NCBI GenBank assembly: GCA_963965975.1
Contig: OZ014411.1
Location: 3,457,001 to 3,521,000, forward strand
DNA length: 64,000 nucleotides
DNA from: Xestospongia bergquistia
Lineage: Eukaryota > Porifera > Demospongiae > Haplosclerida > Petrosiidae
Direction of reading: 5' to 3'
The notes beneath the pieces are model-generated. The model was given only the letters and a program-made list of their open reading frames with translations. It had not been told where the DNA came from and ran no database searches. Positions within the stretch are counted from its first letter, which is position 1. Each line of letters begins with the position of its first letter. The position numbers were made by a program, and so were the translations under genes. This document shows positions 23,406 to 35,548 of this stretch, in pieces.

Positions 23406-24208
23406 ATGAAACGTAACGTATGTCTTGTAATCTTTGCTGGAATACTGGTCGTCAGTCTGCCAACTGTTTCAACTGAATCAGCTAGCACTAACACTGACTG
23501 CTCACAATTTAGTCGAGTACTTGCAGGAGTCCAAGGTTACATGGTCTACACTGTGAGTACTTTCTATAAGAGTGTTTTCATTATATTAACTCTGTTCTTT
23601 TAACACTATTATTTTAGAATAAATTTTATAATGCAAAGTCAGATATGGAACAACCTGGTAGTCCATATTTCGTTGCTACTAATCTTTTTAAGCCTGGTCT
23701 CACGCTTGCAGCTGTGGCTGGTCTCTTGGCACAACCACTGATGCAGCTTCAAGATGATCCTATGGCACTGAACTATCCTGGATTTGCTGGTATGAACTTT
23801 CCAGGACTTTTTGGGAATATGCTCTTAAAAATATTAGAACAGACCTGTCATTGGGTTAGTTCTTATATATAGCTGCTATATAACATTAACAATCTCTCTA
23901 TCCTCAATCTTATACAGTTAATGACTTATCCAAATTATGCTCTCACCCTTCGATATAATGTCAATTGCAGTGACCCTGCTGAAATGATCATGTTTTCTCA
24001 ATGGGCAATGCTTGAACCAATCTTAGAAGATATCAACCGCAATTTTGCTCCAGTATTTAATTCGGTGGGTTGTAGCAGTTTAGACTATGATATTTGGATT
24101 CAAAACCATACGTACCCTCAATTTCAACCTGAGATTGAGTATCTTATTGACCTGGTTCAAAATCATGAACACCAAGGTAAGAAGAAGCGCCGAAGAAAAC
24201 GTCGATAA
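23406..24208 (+). CDS. Secreted protein of unknown family, copy E
   Basis: Exons 23406-23552, 23618-23854 and 23918-24208, all open. Variant set is FSR, LAQP, LVQN. Type I upstream. The 3' flank is rearranged: after ~200 bp it switches to sequence matching 2610-2960 and then re-enters the standard 3' flank at about 24795. Confidence 0.88.
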
Positions 24209-24412
24209 GAAGAATTCTATTGTCTACAGCAACAAACATTGTCTAATGACTTTAAAATGTCATAAATGCATGCATCATTATAAATTGATTTCTTACAGTT
24301 AAATGATTGCATTATTTTGATAATTTATATAAAAATAATTTATTGAAAATAAACAGAATGATTATTAACTTATAGTATTTAAATATAATATTATTGATAT
24401 AACATCAATTTG

Positions 24413-24960
24413 AATCAATGACTATTTAAATGTTTTATATGATTTGTATATAGCTACTTTCAATAATACTTGTCTATACTTCATAATTTAATCACGGCAT
24501 ATTAATATGCTTTTCTATTATCCTTGTTATATTCATCGCCTTTATTGTATTAAAGGGTATCTCCTCATAGCTTGTACTCTGAACTAAACTGCATTAATTT
24601 GGAGTAACAGGGTTAAGTTATTGTATGACATGTAATGTATTAATTGACTTATTACATGGCAAGTTTCTCAAGTAAATGACTATATAAATAAAGTTTCTTT
24701 ATTAATTTTGTCTGGCATCTCTGGCTGGCATCATAGACTAATTAATAAAATACAACTACCTCATTGGTGCCACAAGAAAAGAAGTTGAAATAAAGAAGAA
24801 TTCTATTGTCTACAGAAACAAACATTGTCTAATGACTTTAAAATGTCATAAATGCATGCATCATTATAAATTGATTTCTTACAGTTAAATGATTGCATTA
24901 TTTTGATAATTTATATAAAAATAATTTATTGAAAATAAACAGAATGACTATTAACATATA
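24413..24960. repeat. Mosaic junction in the E-F spacer
   Basis: 24420-24795 is a block of the GT92-flank spacer (compare 2610-2960). From 24796 the normal 3' flank of the secreted gene (AAGAAGAATTCTATTGTCTA onward) starts again. The effect is a partial duplication of the 3' flank around an inserted spacer block. Confidence 0.75.
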
Positions 24961-25780
24961 GTATTTAAATATAAGCTCTTTACTAATGCTGTTATTATGA
25001 TAATATTAATGTTAATACAACAATTACATCTCAGTACATTTGGAATATTAGTTGCATGTGTATCTATCAGTAATTGGCATTGTTATTTGATAAGCAGCTA
25101 AACATTAAATATGTTTAATTCAGATCAATATGGATGATTTAGTGATATAACATCAATTTGAATCAATGTAAGCCTTCATATTATTTTTGATAATAAACAT
25201 TTTATAATTGCTCCTTGGGCTTCGTATACTGCATGTTTAACTATTAATTTATGTTTCTATTAGCTAGTTATGCATTCAGGTTAAATCTTTGCTTAAACTG
25301 ACTGATCAATTTATGTTAAAGTCATTTTCATGTCAGCTGGATCCCACTAATTGAAAAGAGAAAAACTTAAGTATAAGTCTTTTCAAAATATAACATTAAA
25401 ATATATTTAGAACCGCATTTTGTATTAATTCTAATTTATTTTAAATTTTAGACTGTTTGCCTCAAAATTCTGCTACAAATACTATGACAAATAAGTCTAT
25501 GCAAACGATAATGATTTCAGCTTCTTTGAGATTTTTTATATGTATACAATACGCTCTACATCAATGATTTCATTTAAAAATTTTGTTCACTTGTAACATT
25601 ATAGGATAGTCTGGCAATGTGACTGTAAAACAATAAGATAAAGTTACAATGTGATCTGACCATATATTTTAAACTGATCTTAGATTGTTCAGAAACTTAC
25701 AAGTATTCAAATTTTAAACTGATCATATATAATTTTTGTACATAATGATCTTTCATATAATCTTACAATCTCATTTTCAC

Positions 25781-25827
<47 letters not shown>

Positions 25828-26760
25828 CATATTAGTGTGATAACTATAGAAACAATAAATCCAAATCACAATATGAAACAATACATTAGACATTGTATAC
25901 ATATTATAGAGGTTTGAAAGATTGAATTCAAGTTTTAATATTTAACATCTATTGTTTTTTTTTCATAAATAATCTGTTTTACTTTTTGGAGAAATTTACT
26001 CTCTTTAATGCAAAAATATTTTTAAAATGTAACATCAAACTATATACAGGGTACAAAGGGGTGCTATTAAATCAATTTAATGAGGCAAAGCTATTGTTGA
26101 AGTTTAACATTGTGATTGAGTTTGATGAATGATCCTTTTTTCTAAAATGTTAATGTTGTTTTTCCTATGAACTTGTTGTATTAAAAATAAATTGTCTTAA
26201 AATGTTTAAGAAGTTGACTGATGAAATTTGATATGAATTCTATGACAATTGTTTGTATAAACTACTCTATGTAAATTGAATATAACAATTTTGTAAATGA
26301 AATCAAACAATCAAGAAGACTGCTAGTACAAGTTAGGAAAGGGATTTTTATTTAGTGTTCTGAAAAAAAAAAGTAATGCAATTAGTACAAATTGTCTCAA
26401 TGATGTTTTGAAAATCACTAAAGGCTCTTTTCTTGTAGAACACTCTTTTCTATACACTTCTATTAGTAGACTTCTTGTTTAATTAATCTCATTTAGTTAA
26501 AATTAAAAATATGCTGAGTTCACAATTTATATACAATAGTTTATATAATCAATTATCATAACAAAATATATATTAAATTTTATTAGTCATTTAATTAGTA
26601 TTAATAAAAAAATTATAACTGTAACAACTAGTAAATGTTAGAATGTATTGTTTGGAGTACATGGCCAATTTTAGTTAAAGAAGTGAAGAGCAATGTTGGA
26701 AAGACAGAAGCTACATAATATATATTTATAATTGATATTTGAAATGACAATAGACCATCT
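24961..26760. other. Middle of the E-F spacer, no gene seen
   Basis: Matches 15.8-17.58 kb. The chimeric relic expected next is missing, because the copy is cut at about 26760 and joined directly to the GT92 fragment. Confidence 0.68.
25783..25825. repeat. (TA)n microsatellite in the E-F spacer
   Basis: Same position in the spacer as 16623-16658, a second empty site for the pogo-like insertion. Confidence 0.85.
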
Positions 26761-26900
26761 TATAGTTTCCATAATGCCTTTAAAAGTTTGATTTAAGTAA
26801 TGACTAATAGTAAATGATTGTTTCTTTTGTGGTTTCTTTTTACTCCTACAAACCTTTCTATCTTTCTTCTTGGAAACACGATAGTGATGTGTTCCATTGC
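26761..26900 (-). pseudogene. GT92 3'-end fragment, spacer E-F
   Basis: Encodes the last ~45 GT92 codons (HHYRVS to the METI region) and ends at the same inner breakpoint as the fragment at 2258-2395. Confidence 0.85.
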
Positions 26901-27812
26901 ATGATCCTTTTCATAATAAATGGTCAGTTAACATTGCTACACTCTCTTGCTACACTCTGTTATATTGTCAGACTATCTTATAATGTTACAAGTAAACAAT
27001 ATTTCTGAATGAAACCGTTAATATATATATATGTGATAAAAATCTCATAGAAGCTAAAATTAAGAATGGTAATAAGGACATCCTTACATAGTTACAACAA
27101 TATCTGGTAAATAGGATTATTTTTCACAATAATTGCAGCAAATTTTTGAGGCAAACAGTCCTATAGAAATTTAAGTAAAAGGCTGTTTAAAATATACCAA
27201 ATAATATTTTAACCAGCCTTATAGTTAAATTCATCTCAATTAATAAAATGGCTGACATCAAAATGGCATTAACATAAATTGATCCCATCAAAGATGTAAT
27301 TTGAATGTATAACTAGTTATTAGAAACATAAATTAATAGTTAAACATGCAGTATACGAAGCCCAAGGAGCAATTACAAAACGTTTCTTAACAAATATAAT
27401 ATGAAGGTTTTCATTGATTCAAATTGATGTTATATCACTAAATCATACATGTTGATCTGAATTAAACATATTTGGTGTTTAGCTGCTTATAGTGTAGTGT
27501 ATTGAAATGTAATTTTTCTATTAGCAATAATATTTTCATAATAATAGGATTACTAATGATAGATACACATGCAACTAATAGTCGAAATGTACTGAAATGT
27601 AATTATTGCATTAACATTAATATTATCATAATAATGGCATAGCTAATATTTAAATACAATATGTTAATAGTCATTCTGTTTATTTTCAATAAATTATTTT
27701 TATCAAAATAATGCAATCATTTAACTGTAAGAAATAATTATAATGATGCATGTATTTATGACATTTTAAAGTCATTAGACAATGTTTGTTGCTGTAGACA
27801 ATAGAGTTCTTC

Positions 27813-28615
27813 TTATCGACGTTTTCTTCGGCGCTTCTTCTTACCTTGGTGTTCATGATTTTGAACCAGGTCAATAAGATACTCAATCTCAGGTTGAAAT
27901 TGAGGGTACGTATGGTTTTGAATCCAAATGTCATAGTCTAAACTGCTACAACCCACCGAATTAAATACTGGAGCAAAATTGCGGTTGATATCTTCTAAGA
28001 TTGGTTCAAGCATTGCCCATTGAGAAAACATGATCATTTCAGCAGGGTCACTGCAATTGACATTGTATCGAAGGGTGAGAGCATAATTTGGATAAGTCAT
28101 TAACTGTATAAGATTGAGGATAGAGAGATTGTTAATGTTATATAGCAGCTATATATAAGAACTAACCCAATGACAGGTCTGTTCTAATATTTTTAAGAGC
28201 ATATTCCCAAAAAGTCCTGGAAAGTTCATACCAGCAAATCCAGGATAGTTCAGTGCCATAGGATCATCTTGAAGCTGCATCAGTGGTGGTGCCAAGAGAC
28301 CAGCCACAGCTGCAAGCGTGAGGCCAGGCTTAAAAAGATTAGTAGCAACGAAATATGGACTACCAGGTTGTTCCATATCTGACTTTGCATTATAAAATTT
28401 ATTCTAAAATAATAGTGTTAAAAGAGCAGAGTTAATATAATGAAAACACTCTTATAGAAAGTACTCACAGTGTAGACCATGTAACCTTGGACTCCTGCAA
28501 GTACTCGACTAAATTGTGAGCAGTCAGTGTTAGTGCTAGCTGATTCAGTTGAAACAGTTGGCAGACTGACGACCAGTATTCCAGCAAAGATTACAAGACA
28601 TACGTTACGTTTCAT
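27813..28615 (-). CDS. Secreted protein of unknown family, copy F
   Basis: Exons 28615-28469, 28403-28167 and 28103-27813, all open. Variant set is FSR, LAPP, LVQN. Type I upstream. Intron 1 shares a CTGCTC variant with copies A and G. TATA box at 28703-28694. Confidence 0.88.
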
Positions 28616-28693
28616 CTTGATTGACAGTGAGCTCAAATATAAGTATTGAAGGATTTTCAAATACTGTGAGTTACTTTAAGCAGTTGTCTTCAG

Positions 28694-28703
28694 TCTATTT
28701 ATA
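28694..28703 (-). promoter_or_regulatory. TATA box of copy F
   Basis: TATAAATAGA at the conserved position. Confidence 0.65.
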
Positions 28704-29874
28704 TCAATCTTGGTTTCATTAAATATTAAAAAATATAATACTTTCTTTTTCTAAGAATGAATACTAAATTTAAGTATAAAACTTTGTGTCTAACAGGAAT
28801 CATTTCTAGAAAGGACTTAAAAATGTTTTTCTTTTGTTCTATAGATGCTGAGGTTCTTGAAGCTGGTCATTGGAGATGACCTTCATTGACTCAGGTTTCA
28901 ATTCCTCAGAAAGAGTGAGTGGGTTGGTCCAGAGGAATGGTCCATTGTCATTTCAAATATCAATAAATAGTCTAGTATATAGATTATGTCTTTCCTACAT
29001 TATCCTTCACTACTTAAACTAAAATTTGGCCATATACTCCAAACCATACAGTCTAACATTTAATAATCTTAGATTGTTATATTTGTTACTAGTTGTTACA
29101 ATTTTAATGTTTTTATTAATATTAATTACACGACTGATGAAATTTGATATACAAATTATGATAATTGTTTATATAAGTTATTGTATATAAATTGAATACA
29201 ATATTTTTTATGTGAGCTAAATGAGATTACGCAAACAAAAATACTAATAATACAAGTGCGTGAAAAAGAGTGTTCTAATAACTAAATGAAAATAAAATAA
29301 AATAAATAAATAAATAAGGAGAATCTCAAATCATTATTGTGACAATTTATACTAATTGAATCACTATTTTTCTATCAGAACATTAACTAAATTTCTCTTT
29401 GCTAATTTGTACTAGCAGTCTTCTTGGTTGCTTAACTTCATTTACTTTAATTACAAAATTGTTATATTCAATTTACATAGAGTAGTTTATACAAACAATT
29501 GTCATAGAATTCATATCAAATTTCATCAGTCAACTTCTTAAACATTTTAAGACAATTTATTTTAATACAACAAGTTCATAGGAAAAACAACATTAACATT
29601 TTAGAAAGAAAGGATCATTCATCAAACTCAATCACAATATATGTTAAACTTCAACAATAGCTTTAACTTGTTAAAGTGATTTAATACCACCCCTTTGTAC
29701 TCTGTATATGGCTTGATATTGCTTTTTAAAAATATTTTTGCATTAAAGGTAAGACTTTCTGTGAAAATTAAAAAAAAAAAAATTATAATAAACCCAACAC
29801 TGATTAAATATTAAAATTTCTTTTGATTCTTCAACCCACTATATGTATACCCTGTCTAATATACTGTTTGATAT

Positions 29875-29917
<43 letters not shown>

Positions 29918-31181
29918 GAAAGTTATTTGTAAGACAATAAAATAGTGTATGTTCAGTTCTAAAATTGTAAACATGTAAGGTCCTAAACAATCCATGATCA
30001 TTTTAAAAATATATAGTCAGTTTACATTGTAATACTATTTATTGTTTTACAGTCACATTGTCACATCATCTTATATTTAAATAACAGTCACATTAACCTA
30101 GATAGTGGGAATAATTTTGTATATAAATTATGTATTATCAGTTCAAAAACTGACTACATGTCAATTCCATTGCATAATCATTTTCATAATCAATGGTCAG
30201 TTAACATTGCAACACTCTTATTATGTAATAATATTATTGTTTGACAGTTACATTGTCAGACTATCCTATAATGTTACAAGTAAACAATATTTCTAGAAGA
30301 GATTATTAAGATTATAGATATGTGATAAAAATCTCATAGAATCTTAAGTTAAGAATGGCAATAAGGACATCCTTACATCTATGACAATTGATTGTATAAA
30401 CTACTCTAAGCAAATTAAACAAAACAATTTAGTAATCAAAGTAATGGAAGTCAAGCAAACAAGAAAACTAGTAGTGCAAATCAGCAAATTTATTTAATGT
30501 TCTGATAGAAAAATATAGTAAAATAAGTGATGTCATTAGTACAAATTGTCTTAATAATTTTTTTTAAATTTAATAAATGCTATTATTTTATTACATCACT
30601 CTTTTCCACACAATTATATTCTATTGCCTTCTTCTTTGTGGTCTTCTTGTTTGCATAATTTCACTTAGTTCAAATAAATAATATTGTATTCAATTTATAT
30701 ACAATAGCTTATATAAACAATTATCATAATTTGAATATCAAATTTCATCAGTCGTGTAATTAATATTAATAAAAACATTATAATTGTAACAACTAGTAAC
30801 AAATATAACAATCTAAGATTATTAAATGTTAGACTGTATGGTTTGGAGTATATGGCCAAATTTTAGTTTAAGTAGTGAAGGATAATGTTGGAAAGACATA
30901 ATCTATATACTAGACTATTTATTGATATTTGAAATGACAATGGACCATTCCTCTGGACCAACCCACTCACTCTTTCTGAGGAATTGAAACCTGAGTCAAT
31001 GAAGGTCATCTCCAATGACCAGCTTCAAGAACCTCAGCATCTATAGAACAAAAGAAAAACATTTTTAAGTCCTTTCTAGAAATGATTCCTGTTAGACACA
31101 AAGTTTTATACTTAAATTTAGTATTCATTCTTAGAGTAAGAAAGTATTATATTTTTTAATATTTAATGAAACCAAGATTGA
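28704..31181. other. Head-to-head spacer between copies F and G
   Basis: Type I left, type II right, as in B/C; centre near 29942 beside a (TA)n tract. No gene seen. Confidence 0.72.
29877..29914. repeat. (TA)n microsatellite near the F/G centre
   Basis: Pure TA, shorter than the B/C counterpart. Confidence 0.9.
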
Positions 31182-31191
31182 TATAAATAAA
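31182..31191 (+). promoter_or_regulatory. TATA box of copy G
   Basis: TATAAATAAA, one change from the other copies but still a good TATA box. Confidence 0.6.
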
Positions 31192-31269
31192 CTGAAGACA
31201 ACTGCTTAAAGTAACTCACAGTATTTGAAAATCCTTCAATACTTATATTTGAGCTCACTGTCAATCAAG

Positions 31270-32072
31270 ATGAAACGTAACGTATGTCTTGTAATCTTTG
31301 CTGGAATACTGGTCGTCAGTCTGCCAACTGTTTCAACTGAATCAGCTAGCACTAACACTGACTGCTCACAATTTAGGACAGTACTTGCAGGAGTCCAAGG
31401 TTACATGGTCTACACTGTGAGTACTTTCTATAAGAGTGTTTTCATTATATTAACTCTGCTCTTTTAACACTATTATTTTAGAATAAATTTTATAATGCAA
31501 AGTCAGATATGGAACAACCTGGTAGTCCATATTTCGTTGCTACTAATCTTTTTAAGCCTGGCCTCACGCTTGCAGCTGTGGCTGGTCTCTTGGCACAACC
31601 ACTGATGCAGCTTCAAGATGATCCTATGACACTGAACTATCCTGGATTTGCTGGTATGAACTTTCCAGGACTTTTTGGGAATATGCTCTTAAAAATATTA
31701 GAACAGACCTGTCATTGGGTTAGTTCTTATATATAGCTGCTATATAACATTAACAATCTCTCTATCCTCAATCTTATACAGTTAATGACTTATCCAAATT
31801 ATGCTCTCACCCTTCGATACAATGTCAATTGCAGTGACCCTGCTGAAATGATCATGTTTTCTCAATGGGCAATGCTTGAACCAATCTTAGAAGATATCAA
31901 CCGCAATTTTGCACCAGTATTTAATTCGGTGGGTTGTAGCAGTTTAGACTATGACATTTGGATTCAAAACCATACCTACCCTCAATTTCAACCTGAGATT
32001 GAGTATCTTATTGACCTGGTTCAAAATCATGAACACCAAGGTAAGAAGAAGCGCCGAAGAAAACGTCGATAA
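31270..32072 (+). CDS. Secreted protein of unknown family, copy G
   Basis: Exons 31270-31416, 31482-31718 and 31782-32072, all open. Variant set is FRT, LAQP, LVQN, plus a private Ala-to-Thr change (DDPMT). Type II upstream. It is the last copy and lies tail-to-tail with the intact GT92 gene, an arrangement that looks ancestral to the array. Confidence 0.88.
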
Positions 32073-32943
32073 GAAGAATTCTATTGTCTACAGCAACAAA
32101 CATTGTCTAATGACTTTAAAATGTCATAAATGCATGCATCATTATAAATTGATTTCTTACAGTTAAATGATTGCATTATTTTGATAATTTATATAAAAAT
32201 AATTTATTGAAAATAAACAGAATGACTATTAACTTATAGTATTTAAATATAAGCTCTTTACTAATGCTGTTATTATGATAATATTAATGTTAATACAACA
32301 ATTACATCTCAGTACATTTGGATTATTAGTTGCAAGTGTATCTATCAGTAATTGACATTGTTATTTGTTAAGCAGCTAAACATTAAATATGTTTAATTCA
32401 GATCAATATGTATGATTTAGTGATATAACATCAATTTGAATCAATGTAAACCTTCATATTATTTTCAAATCAATTTATGTTAAAGTCATTTCATGTCAGT
32501 TGGATCCCACTAATTGAAAAGAGAAAAACCTAAGTATAAGTCTTTTCAAAATATAACATTATAATATATTTAGAACCGCATTTTGTATTAATTTTAATTT
32601 AATTTAAATTTTAGACTGTTTGCTTCAAAATTGTGCTACAAATACTATGACAAATAAGTCTATGCACACGATAATGATTTCAGCTTCTTTGAGATTTTTT
32701 ATATGTATACAATACGCTCTACATCAATGATTTCATTTATAAATTTTGTTCATTTGTAACATTATAGGATAGTCTGGCAATGTGACTGTAAAACAATAAG
32801 ATAAAGTTACAATGTGATCTGACCATATATTTTAAACTGATCTTAGATTGTTCAGAAACTTACATGTATTCAAATTTTAAACTGATCATATATAATTTTT
32901 GTACATAATGATCTTTCATATAATCTTACAATCTCATTTTCAC

Positions 32944-32976
<33 letters not shown>

Positions 32977-33950
32977 CATATTAGTGTGATAACTATAGAA
33001 ATAATAAATCCAAATCACGATATGAAACAATACATTAGACATTGTATACATATAGAGGTTTGAAAGATTGAATTCAAGTTTTAATATTTAACATCTATTG
33101 TGTTTTTTATAAATAATCTGTTTTACTTTTTGGAGAAATTACTCTCTTTAATGCAAAAATATTTTTAAAATGTAACATCAAACCATATACAGGGTACAAA
33201 GGGGTGCTATTAAATCAATTTAATGAGGCAAAGCTATTGTTGAAGTTTAACATTGTGATTGAGTTTGATGAATGATCCCTTTTTCTAAAATGTTAATGTT
33301 GTTTTTCCTATGAACTTGTTGTATTAAAAATAAATTGTCTTAAAATGTTTAAGAAGTTGACTGATGAAATTTAATATGAATTCTATGACAATTGTTTGTA
33401 TAAACTACTCTATGTAAATTGAATATAACAATTTTGTAAATGAAATCAAACAACCAAGAAGACTGCTAGTACAAGTTAGGAAAGGGATTTTTATTTAGTG
33501 TTCTGAAAAAAAAAGTAATGCAATTAGTACAAATTGTCTCAATGATGTTTTGAAAATCACTAAAGGCTCTTTTCTTGTAGAACGCTCTTTTCTATACACT
33601 TCTATTAGTAGACTTCTTGTTTAATTAATCTCATTTAGTTAAAATTATAATATGCTGAGTTCACAATTTATATACAATAGTTTATATAATCAATTATCAT
33701 AACAAAATATATATTAAATTTTATTAGTCATTTAATTAGTATTAATAAAAAAATTATAACTGTAACAGCTAGTAAATGTTAGAATGTATTGTTTGGAGTA
33801 CATGGCCAATTTTAGTTAAAGAAGTGAAGAGCAATGTTGGAAAGACAGAAGCTACATAATATATATTTATAATTGATATTTGAAATGACAATAGACCATC
33901 TCTCTCTGGACCAATCCTCTCTCTCTTTCTGAAAGATTGAACGTATCTTA
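32073..33950. other. G-to-GT92 spacer, left part, no gene seen
   Basis: Matches 15.6-17.6 kb, with a deletion near 32463 (about 80 nt missing relative to 16.03-16.15 kb). Confidence 0.68.
32946..32974. repeat. (TA)n microsatellite in the G spacer
   Basis: Positional equivalent of 16623-16658 and 25783-25825; a third empty site for the pogo-like insertion. Confidence 0.85.
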
Positions 33951-34215
33951 GCTTAAACACTGACTGTGCAGCATTTAGTAATGTACTTCCAGGAGTCCAA
34001 GCTTATATGGTCTACACTGTGAGTAGTTTGTATAACAGTGTTTTCATTGTATCAACTCATTCTTATTATTTTAAAATAGATTATATTATGCAAAGTCATA
34101 TATGGAACAATCTGATAGTCAATTTAAAAAAACACACAAAAGAAACTATCATTTACTATTAGTCTATACTTTAAGCAAACTTTTAAAGGTATTATGGAAA
34201 CTATAATTATGTAAG
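33951..34215 (+). pseudogene. Chimeric relic (secreted-gene 5' part joined to GT92 3' end), right edge
   Basis: It keeps an intact GTGAGT donor, unlike the copy at 17640, and the ATGCAAAGTCATATATGGAAC exon 2 start. It then passes into the GT92-like AAGCAAACTTTTAAAGGTAT segment. Confidence 0.82.
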
Positions 34216-35548
34216 TCATAATTAATTTTATAGCATTCTTTACTTTATTGTTAATGCCTTGATATATTTTTGCAAACTTAATCATTGTAATTATACATCA
34301 AGAATAGCAACTACATGTGACAGTGAAATCAGATTGTATTAATATAAAAACACAACATAATACATTTTACTGTTTTCCCATAGTATGATGAATACAACAT
34401 GGTTATTAATATTATTATTTAAATGTTAAATAAAGTAAATGTGGAGTTCAAGGTTTGTTAATTGTTTGGCATTGAACATAAATGTTGTAATGAAAGTTGT
34501 ACTACTGAATGTGAAGAGGCACATCACTTGAACATGTGTAATCTCATTAGGGAGCTGTAGATGAAGGAAAGATTTGTCACATTGTGCATGGCAGACATAG
34601 GCTGAAGTCCTAATTGAGTTCCTGTTAGGCTCAGTGCAATTAAGTGAGATTTGTATCTGGGCTAACATATCTGAATTAATTAATATTGAACATGATCATG
34701 AGTACTTTGTTCATTACCACATCCACAGATATTAAATCCAAGCTATATATAATACTTGCAATTACTCTCTGTGGGCGTTGTCATTCATAATAATAAATAT
34801 ACCAAAGTATTCATAGTTCAATTAGTTAAGCTCACAGTATTCATTAGTGCAATGATCACATTAGCACAAAAACAATTTTTCTGTCAATTGCATACAGATA
34901 AAAGTAATCAATACTGCGTCAGCAGTCCTTCTAACAGATCACAATGCTAGGTATGCTTCCATCTATGAAGAGTATTTCAACTTCTTATCTTGTGGCACCA
35001 ATGAGGTAGTTGTATTTTATTAATTAGTCTATGATGCCAGCCAGAGATGCCAGACAAATAAAGAAACTTTATTTATATAGTCATTTACTTCAGAAACTTG
35101 CCATGTAATAAGTTAATTAATACATTACATGTCATACAATAACTTAACCCTGTTACTCTGAATTAATGCAGTTTAGTTCAGAGTACAAGCTATGAGGAGA
35201 TACCCTTTAATACAATAAAGGCAATGAATATAACAAGGATAATAGAAAAGCATAATTATATGCCGTGATTAAATTATGAAGTATAGACAAGTATTATTGA
35301 AAGTAGCTATATACAAATCATATAAAACATTTAAATAGTTTCTATGAATACTATTACAAACAGAAACAAAAGTTTTTATCATTAAAGGAAATTGAAATTA
35401 TTGAAACAGACACTTCACTGTTATATGAAGTTGCTATATATTATATATATAGGGTAGTTAAACTGTAAAAGTATAAAAAGGATAAACAAAATAAATTAAG
35501 CAGACGTATAACAAAGCAAAAAAAAATTAAACAATGAACTAATTATAA
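34216..35548. repeat. 3'-flanking spacer of the intact GT92 gene
   Basis: This is probably the source copy of the spacers at 2396-3730 and 17901-19136, since here it is still attached to the complete GT92 gene. Confidence 0.7.

Larger units (their letters stand above)
1..35548. repeat. Alternating inverted array of seven copies of a secreted-protein gene
   Basis: Seven near-identical three-exon genes lie at 1-797(+), 11260-12062(-), 14829-15631(+), 19933-20735(-), 23406-24208(+), 27813-28615(-) and 31270-32072(+). Orientation alternates without exception, giving head-to-head pairs (B/C, D/E, F/G) and tail-to-tail spacers. Flanking non-coding DNA is also repeated, including TATA boxes, 3' flanks and AT microsatellites. 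Two upstream flavours exist: type I (B, E, F), with an AAATAAATAAATAAGGAGAA stretch, and type II (C, D, G), with CTTTGTGGTCTTCTTGTTTG. Each head-to-head block pairs one of each, and the D/E block is flipped relative to B/C and F/G. I read this as serial inverted duplication of a block of about 8 kb. A false inversion or duplication from assembling two haplotypes is a possible alternative. Confidence 0.93.
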
